This document shows positions 22,200 to 29,134 of a stretch of DNA of 46,616 nucleotides, one piece after another. The stretch's first letter is position 1, and each line of letters opens with the position of its first letter. This DNA comes from Blastocatellia bacterium UBA7656 (GTDB lineage Bacteria > Acidobacteriota > Blastocatellia > UBA7656). The notes under the pieces are model-generated. The model was not told the origin of the DNA, made no database searches, and saw only the letters and a list, made by a program, of their open reading frames with translations. The position numbers and the translations under genes were made by a program. The DNA is taken from the NCBI GenBank assembly GCA_002483445.1, contig DLHY01000010.1, forward strand, positions 1 to 46,616, given 5' to 3'.

Positions 22200-23408
22200 C
22201 TAAACGATTTCGATGATCGTCGCCGTTCCCATGCCTACGCCGACGCACAGAGTCACAAGTCCCGTGTTGAGGTTGCGACGTTCAAGCTCATCGACGAGCG
22301 TGCCTAAGACCATGGCGCCGGTCGCGCCTAAAGGATGCCCCATAGCTATAGCCCCGCCGTTGACGTTTATCTGATCGTGCGGGATGTCGAATATCTGCAT
22401 GTATCTCAGCACGACCGATGCGAACGCTTCGTTAAGCTCGAAAAGATCGATGTCTTCGGTGGTCATCCCGACTTTGCCGAGAGCTTTTTCACTGGCGGGC
22501 GCGGGGCCTGTGAGCATAATGGTAGGCTCCGAACCGATTGAGGCGAATGATACGATCTTCGCTCGCGGGCGAAGTCCCAACTTTTCTCCGACTTCTTTCG
22601 AGCCGACCAGAACGGCGGCAGCCCCATCGACTATGCCCGAAGAATTGCCTGCGGTGTGAACGTGATTGATGCGCTCGACTTCAGGATATTTTTGAATCGC
22701 TACCGAATCGAAGCCCGCCTGCTCGCCCGCCATCACGAAAGATGGTTGAAGCTGCGCGAGGTCTTCGACCGTAGTTCCCGGTCGCATGTGTTCGTCGCGT
22801 TCAAGAAGGGTGAGGCCCAGTTGATCTTTCACGGGGATGACGGAACGCGAGAAGTAGCCGCTTTCCCATGCGTTGGCGGCGCGACGCTGACTTTCGGCTG
22901 CGTAACGGTCGACGTCCTCGCGCGAAAATCCGTATTTGGTAGCGATCAGATCGGCGCCTATGCCTTGAGGGGCGAAGTAGGTCTGGTATGCCACCTGCGG
23001 GTCCATAGCCCACGAGCCGCCGTCCGATCCCATCGGCACGCGCGACATGCACTCGACGCCGCCCGCTACAACCAGATCGCTCAGACCCGACATCACCTGA
23101 GCGGCTGCGGTGTTCACGGCCTCGAGGCCCGAAGCACAGAAGCGGTTGAGTTGTTTGCCCGCGACGGTCTGAGCATAGTTGGCAGTAAGCACGGCGATGC
23201 GGGCTATGTCTGCGCCCTGCTCGCCTACGGGAGTGACGCAGCCCATCACAACATCGTCAACATAAGAAGTATCGAGATCATTGCGGTCGCGCAGGGCTTC
23301 GAGCGTCTGAGTGAGAAGGCGTATGGGCGTGACCTCGTGGAGGCTGCCGTTTTTCCTGCCGCGTCCGCGAGGCGTGCGGACGTGATCGTAGATGTATGCG
23401 TCTGTCAT
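22200..23408 (-). CDS. fadA: Acetyl-CoA C-acyltransferase (thiolase)
   Basis: This is 402 residues from the ATG at 23408, chosen because AAAGGAAT precedes it; a longer frame from 23438 has no such site. Thiolase landmarks are the nucleophile in LNRFCASGLEAVN (about Cys 92), the His in NVNGGAIAMGHPLGATGA and the second Cys in TLCVGVGMGTA. It performs the last, thiolytic step of beta-oxidation, or the reverse condensation, and is probably complexed with the adjacent FadB-like protein. It heads the minus-strand beta-oxidation group, divergent from a methyltransferase gene across a 196-base gap. Confidence 0.93.
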   Translation of the reverse strand: MTDAYIYDHVRTPRGRGRKNGSLHEVTPIRLLTQTLEALRDRNDLDTSYVDDVVMGCVTPVGEQGADIARIAVLTANYAQTVAGKQLNRFCASGLEAVNTAAAQVMSGLSDLVVAGGVECMSRVPMGSDGGSWAMDPQVAYQTYFAPQGIGADLIATKYGFSREDVDRYAAESQRRAANAWESGYFSRSVIPVKDQLGLTLLERDEHMRPGTTVEDLAQLQPSFVMAGEQAGFDSVAIQKYPEVERINHVHTAGNSSGIVDGAAAVLVGSKEVGEKLGLRPRAKIVSFASIGSEPTIMLTGPAPASEKALGKVGMTTEDIDLFELNEAFASVVLRYMQIFDIPHDQINVNGGAIAMGHPLGATGAMVLGTLVDELERRNLNTGLVTLCVGVGMGTATIIEIV

Positions 23409-23604
23409 GGCTGATTCCTTTTCCGAAATATTATTCAAGATACCGGATAGCTTTGTGCGTTCCGGCTGATCGAAGTGTGCATTATGCCTGATCCGCGTGG
23501 GGTTTGGCCATTTCCCGCTGACGCTCAGTTATGCCCGCCATTTGACTGATGCAGGGAGTGATCGGCTGTGATATTGTTCCAGCCTGCAAAGCGTGGTGAT
23601 CGCT

Positions 23605-24336
23605 ATGGATGAATATATCGCCACAACTTACGGCGAGCATACTGCCGATATATACGATCTCTGGTTTGGCTCTTATGAAGAAGCCGCTATCGACACTCTT
23701 GCCGAACTCGCTTGTGGCGGGCGCGCTCTGGAACTCGGCATAGGCACCGGGCGAATGGCTCTTCCGCTGGCAGCCCGCGGGACAGAAGTCCACGGCATTG
23801 ACGGTTCTCCGGCGATGCTCTCAAGACTGCGGGCCAGACCCGGAGGAGAGGCGATACCTGTGACGATGGGCAACTTCGCCGATGTCGCGGTCGAAGGAAA
23901 GTTCTCGCTCGTCTTCGCCGCCTTCAATACGTTCTTCGCCCTGCTGACACAGGAAGAACAGGTGCGCTGCTTCGAGAACGTCGCCGCGCGATTGGAAGCG
24001 GGAGGAGCATTCCTGCTGGAAGTCTTCGTGCCGGATATGACGCACTTCGATCAGGGGCAGAGCGTCCGAGCCACCACAGTGACGAATGATCGCGTAAGTC
24101 TGAAAGTATCCCAACTCGATGGGGTCGAGCAGCGGATGAAGAGTCAGCACATCGTCTTTGTGAATGGTGAGGTCAGAATATTTCCAGTAGAGGTTCGATA
24201 TGCGTGGCCGTCTGAGTTAGACCTGATGGCCCGCATCGCCGGTCTGCGATTGCGTCACAGGTGGAGTAACTGGAATCGAGAAGAATTCACATCAAACAGC
24301 GAAAAACACATCTCTGTTTATAAACGGTCTGCCTGA
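23605..24336 (+). CDS. Class I SAM-dependent methyltransferase
   Basis: This is 243 residues from ATG at 23605; two GTG codons at 23593 and 23596 are in-frame alternatives. It starts MDEYIATTYGEHTADIYD. The Rossmann SAM motif I is ALELGIGTGRMALPLAARG, followed by the acidic end of strand 2 in VHGIDGSPAML and a motif IV-like SLVFAAFNTFFAL. It belongs to the large 'methyltransferase domain 25/11' group; the substrate cannot be predicted. It is divergent from the thiolase gene, with the transglutaminase-like gene 44 nt downstream. Confidence 0.85.
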   Translation: MDEYIATTYGEHTADIYDLWFGSYEEAAIDTLAELACGGRALELGIGTGRMALPLAARGTEVHGIDGSPAMLSRLRARPGGEAIPVTMGNFADVAVEGKFSLVFAAFNTFFALLTQEEQVRCFENVAARLEAGGAFLLEVFVPDMTHFDQGQSVRATTVTNDRVSLKVSQLDGVEQRMKSQHIVFVNGEVRIFPVEVRYAWPSELDLMARIAGLRLRHRWSNWNREEFTSNSEKHISVYKRSA

Positions 24337-24380
24337 TAGCTCTGCCCGCGCTCGCTTGTCCGGCCCATAAACGAAAACAA

Positions 24381-25412
24381 ATGAAAATCGCTCGCCTGAT
24401 AAAAAGCAGGACAGCAAAGCGCGTCGTGACAGTGGGCCTCGGCCTTGCGCTCGTAACAGCGGTTCTTCTCTGGCCGGGGCTTCCGTGGTCTGCCCGCGTT
24501 CATCGCGCGCTGCGCCGCGCTTCGGTGAAAGCTCAAATCAAACTCGCTCAGTGGCGCGGCCATAATCCGAGAACGGTTTTGCTCAAAGGTCGCCTTGCAG
24601 GAAACGACGATCAGATCGAAGCCTTCAAAGGCGCGCGCATCGCGGCGACGGAATCGCCTTCCGGCTACGGCGTGTTGACCGACTCGGAAGGAAAGTTCCT
24701 GCTGCCTCACCTCGTATGGTATCCGAATGCTCGATATGCGCTGATGGTGACGACTGGAATTGATCAAAGCAAAGAGATCAGCGTGAGCGCGCCTGCCAGC
24801 TATCCCGACGACGGGGTAATCGACGCGGGCGATCTGCGACTTGAAGACGGAGAAGAAGTTTCTCAATCGGAACCGGGCGTGCGGTTGATGGATTACGACA
24901 TAGCGAACGACGGCTTCTATCGCGATTTGTTCGATCAGATCGCGGCGAATGCTCTGAATGATCATGAAAAGATCGAAGCAATCAACCGCTACGCGGCATC
25001 GAAGCTCGACTATAACGTGAAGGCTCAAAGCTTCGACTCCCCGCGCCGGATCATAGAAGGAGGAGCCGCTTACTGCGTCTTTCTCGCCGAGGCTATGGGC
25101 GCGATCACCGAAGCCGGGCATTATCCGACTAGAATCGTTCACCTCACAGACAGCCCCGAATACCTTCACACGCATACAGTGGTGGAAGTTTATTACAGCG
25201 GCGAGTGGCACCTTTATGATCCGACCTACGGAGCGCATTATCTCAACAGGCAAAATGTCGTCGCCAGCTACAGGGAGTTGAGGCTCGACCCCGGATTGAT
25301 AAAGCCGGAGGTGTTTGAGAAGTTCGACCCGAAAATTTATGGCAGGGTCTTCGACTGGATGCCCGGAGTTTACCGGTCAGGTATCCATCAGACTTACCAC
25401 ATCACGAGGTGA
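24381..25412 (+). CDS. Transglutaminase-like superfamily protein, membrane-anchored
   Basis: This 343-residue protein has a single N-terminal helix (about 16-35, VVTVGLGLALVTAVLLWPGL) that suggests an inner-membrane anchor or uncleaved signal. A beta-sandwich region (about 65-155) resembles carboxypeptidase-regulatory-like domains (LKGRLAGNDDQIEAFKGARI, LTDSEGKFLLPHL). The C-terminal domain has a transglutaminase/peptidase Cys-His-Asp triad: Cys in GGAAYCVFLAEAMG, His in YLHTHTVVEVYY, Asp in WHLYDPTYG. It probably acts on periplasmic peptides or proteins; the exact reaction is unknown. No ribosome-binding site is obvious. Confidence 0.8.
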   Translation: MKIARLIKSRTAKRVVTVGLGLALVTAVLLWPGLPWSARVHRALRRASVKAQIKLAQWRGHNPRTVLLKGRLAGNDDQIEAFKGARIAATESPSGYGVLTDSEGKFLLPHLVWYPNARYALMVTTGIDQSKEISVSAPASYPDDGVIDAGDLRLEDGEEVSQSEPGVRLMDYDIANDGFYRDLFDQIAANALNDHEKIEAINRYAASKLDYNVKAQSFDSPRRIIEGGAAYCVFLAEAMGAITEAGHYPTRIVHLTDSPEYLHTHTVVEVYYSGEWHLYDPTYGAHYLNRQNVVASYRELRLDPGLIKPEVFEKFDPKIYGRVFDWMPGVYRSGIHQTYHITR

Positions 25413-25433
25413 GATCGGCTCAGACCATCTCAC
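25409..25433 (+). terminator. Possible hairpin after transglutaminase-like gene
   Basis: GTGAGAT (25409-25415) pairs with ATCTCAC (25427-25433) around an 11-base loop, overlapping the stop codon. No immediate T-run follows (a T5 tract lies about 18 bases on), so termination is uncertain. Confidence 0.3.
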
Positions 25434-25530
25434 TTGATCATTGATCTCGCTTTTTCAGGAGTCATCCCGGTCGTCAGAGACGACGCCCTGAAAGGATGAA
25501 AAACAGGTGACAACTCCAAATAACCGACCC

Positions 25531-25566
25531 CAGACTCCGGACTCTCGACTTCGGACTTTTCGAAGG
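25531..25566 (-). repeat. Inverted copy of the AGTCTGGAGTCGAGAGTC repeat
   Basis: Read on the minus strand this is CCTTCGAAAAGTCCGAAGTC followed by GAGAGTCCGGAGTCTG, a diverged copy of the tract at 22107-22138, including the CCTTCGAAAAGTC lead-in. It ends 15 bases before the oxygenase start codon and leaves that gene without a recognisable ribosome-binding site. Confidence 0.75.
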
Positions 25567-25581
25567 CCATAATTCAAGTCG

Positions 25582-26139
25582 ATGAGCAGAGAAGAATTGA
25601 TCGAGGATTTTTCCGGCGCGCTCTCCGAGGAAGAATGTCACGCGCTGATCCGGTTGAGCGAAAGCGCGGGATTTGCGCCCGCGCTCATAGACGGATCGCT
25701 CGACGGGCCTTTCGGTTTTACCGTTCTTGAAGGACGCAACAACCACCGCGCTGCCGTTGATGATGTTCAACTCTCCAACAGGCTTTGGAAGAGGCTCTAC
25801 AGATGCGCGCCCGCCATTGTTTCAAACAGGCGCGTCGCGGGGTTGAACGAGCGACTCAGGTTTTACCGTTACGACGCGGGGCAGGACTTTGGGGCGCACA
25901 CCGACGGCTGCTACGCGCGCGCAAACGGTGAGCGAAGTTTGCTGACATTGATGATTTACCTCAACGCGGATTTCGCGGGAGGCGAAACGTTCTTTCTGCA
26001 ATCGAAAAAGCTGATCGCGCCTGAAACGGGAAAGGCTCTTGTTTTTTCGCACCACCTCTGGCACGAAGGAAGGCGAGTGACCGAGGGGCGCAAGTACATA
26101 CTCAGAACGGACATAATGTATGAGGCCGCGAATGAATGA
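25582..26139 (+). CDS. 2-oxoglutarate/Fe(II) dioxygenase, prolyl 4-hydroxylase type
   Basis: This 185-residue protein has the jelly-roll dioxygenase core: Fe ligands His and Asp in FGAHTDGCY (about 112-114), the distal His in LVFSHHLWHEG (about 160-164), and the 2-oxoglutarate-binding Arg in KYILRTDIMYE (about 179). RFYRYDAGQDFGAH and LMIYLNADFAGGETFF are characteristic of P4Hc-domain proteins. It likely hydroxylates a prolyl or other side chain of a protein; the substrate is unknown. The 3' end overlaps the nucleoside deaminase start by 8 nt, indicating cotranscription. Confidence 0.9.
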   Translation: MSREELIEDFSGALSEEECHALIRLSESAGFAPALIDGSLDGPFGFTVLEGRNNHRAAVDDVQLSNRLWKRLYRCAPAIVSNRRVAGLNERLRFYRYDAGQDFGAHTDGCYARANGERSLLTLMIYLNADFAGGETFFLQSKKLIAPETGKALVFSHHLWHEGRRVTEGRKYILRTDIMYEAANE

Positions 26140-26584
26140 AATCGATTTGAATCATCTCCGTCGAGCCATCAATCTGGCTTCGAGCGCCAGAGAGAAAGGC
26201 AATCATCCGTTCGGCTCGCTTCTGGTCGATGAAAACGGAATCGCGCTCGTGGAGGCCGAAAATACCAACGTGACAGAGAGCGATCTGACCGCGCACGCGG
26301 AGATGAACCTCGTGAGAATGGCTGCCCGGAAATACTCTTTGGATGTGCTGGCCCGCTCGACGCTTTATTCCAGCACCGAGCCTTGCGTGATGTGCGCGGG
26401 CGCGATCTACTGGGCGCATATCGGCAGAGTCGTTTACGCTTTGAGCCAGCAGAGCCTCTCGGAGATGGCTGGCTCTGAAAGAGGGCCGCTTTCCTGTCGC
26501 GATGTGCTTACGCAGGTGGAAGTCATCGGCCCTGCGATGGAAGAAGAAGCGCGCACGGTGCATGAAGAATTCTGGAAGCCCTGA
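26132..26584 (+). CDS. Nucleoside/cytidine deaminase-superfamily zinc enzyme
   Basis: This is 150 residues from ATG at 26132, favoured over the ATG at 26120 because GAGG sits 6 nt before it. Zinc and catalytic motifs are LTAHAEMNLV (His plus proton-shuttling Glu) and STEPCVMCAGAIYWAHIGRV (PCxxC). The arrangement and length match TadA/guanine-deaminase-like nucleoside deaminases. The start overlaps the dioxygenase stop by 8 nt. Deamination of guanine, cytosine or a related base is likely; tRNA editing is less likely given the C-terminal sequence ARTVHEEFWKP. Confidence 0.88.
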   Translation: MNEIDLNHLRRAINLASSAREKGNHPFGSLLVDENGIALVEAENTNVTESDLTAHAEMNLVRMAARKYSLDVLARSTLYSSTEPCVMCAGAIYWAHIGRVVYALSQQSLSEMAGSERGPLSCRDVLTQVEVIGPAMEEEARTVHEEFWKP

Positions 26585-26668
26585 TATCAGGAAGATTATT
26601 GCCGCTCTCGTTCGCTGGTGTTACGATGTCGCAGTCTTGCCCCATTTCATAAAAAAACGGAGAAACTG

Positions 26669-27151
26669 ATGAAGAAAAAATTATCGCTGCTTTTAATAAT
26701 GATGGCACTCATAACGAACATCGCCTCGGCTCAGACGCAGCCGATGAGCGCGCAGACTTCGGCGGAGAAAGTTGCCATTCTGCTCGACAAGTCTGGCTAC
26801 TCTTTTCGCAAGGCTTCGAACAACGTATGGGTCGTCAGCTTCACAGGCAAGCAGATTGCCGATATTCAGGTCGTAATAACCACCACGCCTGATCTTCTGC
26901 TGGCGGGCATCACCGTAGCCAAAAAAAACCGGATGAGACCTACGGCGGAATTTTTCTACAAGCTCCTCAAGCTCGCTCACGCTTATGACCTCGTTAAAGT
27001 CGGCCTCGATACCGACGATGACCTCTTCGTGCGGATCGAAGCCAAACTCAGGACGATGGATGTCGATGAATTCAAGGCTTACGTCAAACAGACCGCCGCC
27101 GCCGCAGATGAAATCTACGGCCAGGTAAAACCATTAATCAGCGTGCAATGA
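26669..27151 (+). CDS. Secreted YbjN-like protein
   Basis: This is 160 residues from ATG at 26669, with GGAG 7 nt upstream; the longer frame from 26618 would hide the signal peptide. The signal sequence KKKLSLLLIMMALITNIASA is followed by an alpha/beta domain (TSAEKVAILLDKSGYSFRKA, NVWVVSFTGK, IQVVITTTPDLLLAGITVAK) resembling the YbjN / type III secretion chaperone fold. No catalytic residues are recognisable. It overlaps the amidohydrolase gene by 4 nt (ATGA), so the two are probably translated together. Function unknown. Confidence 0.72.
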   Translation: MKKKLSLLLIMMALITNIASAQTQPMSAQTSAEKVAILLDKSGYSFRKASNNVWVVSFTGKQIADIQVVITTTPDLLLAGITVAKKNRMRPTAEFFYKLLKLAHAYDLVKVGLDTDDDLFVRIEAKLRTMDVDEFKAYVKQTAAAADEIYGQVKPLISVQ

Positions 27152-27984
27152 CTATGAGCAATACCGACTTCATCATAGATGCCTGGGCGCAGGCGGCCTC
27201 GCCCGCGGCTTTCGAACGTATGCCGGAAATCGCCCGACTGTTCAAACAATCAGGCTCGGCTCATCTGCTCGAAACGGGCCTTACCACCGATCAGATCATC
27301 GAAGAGATGGATCGCGCAGGCATCACTCGACTGATGCTCTCCGCGTGGCATCGCCCCGGTGGATGGATCACCCATAATGACGAAATCGCGGAGATGACCC
27401 GCCGTTATCCCGACCGCTTCACAGGAATAGCAGCAGTCAATCTCGAACGCCCGGTGGAAGCGGTGCGCGAGCTTGAGCGCGCAGTTCGCGATCTCGGATT
27501 CAAAGCCCTTCGAGTCGTTCCGTGGCTGTGGAGCAGACCGCCCAACGACAAGTTCTATTTTCCGCTCTACGTCAAGTGCATAGAGCTTGATATACCATTT
27601 TGCACTCAGGTTGGACACACAGGCCCGCTGATGCCTTCCGAAACAGGCCGACCCGTTCCTTACCTCGATGAAGTCGCGCTCACGTTTCCCGAACTGAAAA
27701 TCGTTGCAGGCCACATCGGTCATCCCTGGACTGATGAAATGATCGGCGTGGCGTGGAAACATGAAAACGTCTACATCGATACGTCCGCTTATCTGCCGAG
27801 GTACTATCCGCCGCAACTCGTTCACTACATGAAAACCTACGGCAGGGACAAGGTTCTCTTCGGAACCAATTTTCCGCAACTCTCGCTGACAAAATGCGTC
27901 GAGCAGGCAGCCGCTCTTCAGTTGCCTGATGACGTGAGAAGCCGTTTCCTGGGGGACAACGCGCGTCGGGTGTTCAAACTCTAG
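27148..27984 (+). CDS. Amidohydrolase-2 family protein with altered metal site
   Basis: This 278-residue TIM-barrel protein is of the amidohydrolase-2 (ACMSD-like) family: IIEEMDRAGITRLMLSAW, RYPDRFTGIAAVNLERP, KALRVVPWLW, the His pair in VAGHIGHPWTDEM, HENVYIDTSAYLP and the C-terminal FLGDNARRVFKL. The usual N-terminal HxH metal motif is replaced (IIDAWAQAA), and the conserved Asp near the C-terminus is Asn (LFGTNFPQL). Such substitutions occur in a known subset of this family, so it may bind metal differently or be non-hydrolytic. Its ATG overlaps the preceding stop. Confidence 0.82.
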   Translation: MTMSNTDFIIDAWAQAASPAAFERMPEIARLFKQSGSAHLLETGLTTDQIIEEMDRAGITRLMLSAWHRPGGWITHNDEIAEMTRRYPDRFTGIAAVNLERPVEAVRELERAVRDLGFKALRVVPWLWSRPPNDKFYFPLYVKCIELDIPFCTQVGHTGPLMPSETGRPVPYLDEVALTFPELKIVAGHIGHPWTDEMIGVAWKHENVYIDTSAYLPRYYPPQLVHYMKTYGRDKVLFGTNFPQLSLTKCVEQAAALQLPDDVRSRFLGDNARRVFKL

Positions 27985-28060
27985 CCGAGGCCCGACTCAA
28001 AATCATTCCCGCGTGACGGGCGTCCGCGAGTACACACGCTCGTCGCTGAGGCTATGGCTT

Positions 28061-29134
28061 ATGCAGATTGTTGTATATGACACGATTTCGATGCTTCGCC
28101 CGCTGTTCGAGCTTCGAGTCCATCCCAAGGAATTATTCGGGCGCGCGCAGAGATTGCTCTACGGCCCGGACGGATTGTTGAATCTGATCAGCGCGCCGAT
28201 GAAGGAAAAGGCCGGAGGCGGATACGATGTGATGATGTCGGCGGCCCGTGACGGATACGCGGTGATGATGGCCCAGCAGATGTGGGGATTGTTCAACCCC
28301 CGACGCAAACAGGAAGCTTCCCGGTGGGCGTTTGCGCAGATGGCTGAAGCCGACCTCATCAACGCGTCGAGAGCGTGGATAGGGAGGTTCGATCAGTTCC
28401 TGGGATCGGAGGCAAATCTTTTGCAGATCGAATGCTTCATACTGCCTGCCGACCCGGCCAATCGCTTCGTGATGATTTCAAGTAATGGATTGAGCAGCTT
28501 CGGCGGAGCGCCGGGTTATCTGCTCATTCAGATATGGCCGAGTCGCGGGAACCTCGCTCGGCTGGGAGCCGTCCTCGCCCGCTTATTCGCCCATAACGCG
28601 CGATGGTCTCACGCCCGACGAAAAAAAAGCGCGACGCTCGGCGATTTCCTCGCGCTCGAAGGTCTGGCCTCGGCGACAGTAAAGCATTTCTTTGCCGAGT
28701 CGGAGAAGGAGCCGTGGCTTGCCGCGTTTCGCAAACCCGATGACTGGGATGCCGCGCTCGATCACCTTGCGCGCATCTACGGAGTGAAATCTTTTTCGGA
28801 TATAGTAGTCAACGTCTATGGCGTGAGCGAGACGGTAGGAGAAGCGCGAGGCCCGCAGTCGGCGAGAATGAAAGCTGAAGAGATCGCCTATGCGCGTGAG
28901 GTCATAAACCGCTCGCTCGAAGTCAATGATGCGCGCATCATCGCGGCTCATCTCTATGGCGACCTGATAGTGGCGGCTCAGGGCCATCCGACTGTCGGGC
29001 TTCCCCCTTACGCCGGATTCGAAATCGCCCATCGCCTGGTGCAAAGTTATCTGCAACGCACAGGCACGAGCATTGCGGAAGCGGTGTCGAAGACGACAGA
29101 GGAAATCCTCAGTGAGTCGGGATTTTTCGATTGA
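28061..29134 (+). CDS. DUF2268 (YjaZ-like) putative protease with degenerate zinc site
   Basis: This is 357 residues from ATG at 28061, with GAGG upstream; a GTG at 28013 would add 16 residues. The C-terminal block LPPYAGFEIAHRLVQSYLQR followed by EEILSESGFF is the typical end of DUF2268 predicted Zn-proteases, and the middle block TLGDFLALEGLAS matches the third-ligand EGLA region. Where the family has HExxHNxR, this protein reads RLFAHNARWSH: the final His-Asn-x-Arg is kept but the first His and the catalytic Glu are not. It is therefore probably a non-catalytic relative. It converges on the hybrid kinase gene with no gap. Confidence 0.7.
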   Translation: MQIVVYDTISMLRPLFELRVHPKELFGRAQRLLYGPDGLLNLISAPMKEKAGGGYDVMMSAARDGYAVMMAQQMWGLFNPRRKQEASRWAFAQMAEADLINASRAWIGRFDQFLGSEANLLQIECFILPADPANRFVMISSNGLSSFGGAPGYLLIQIWPSRGNLARLGAVLARLFAHNARWSHARRKKSATLGDFLALEGLASATVKHFFAESEKEPWLAAFRKPDDWDAALDHLARIYGVKSFSDIVVNVYGVSETVGEARGPQSARMKAEEIAYAREVINRSLEVNDARIIAAHLYGDLIVAAQGHPTVGLPPYAGFEIAHRLVQSYLQRTGTSIAEAVSKTTEEILSESGFFD

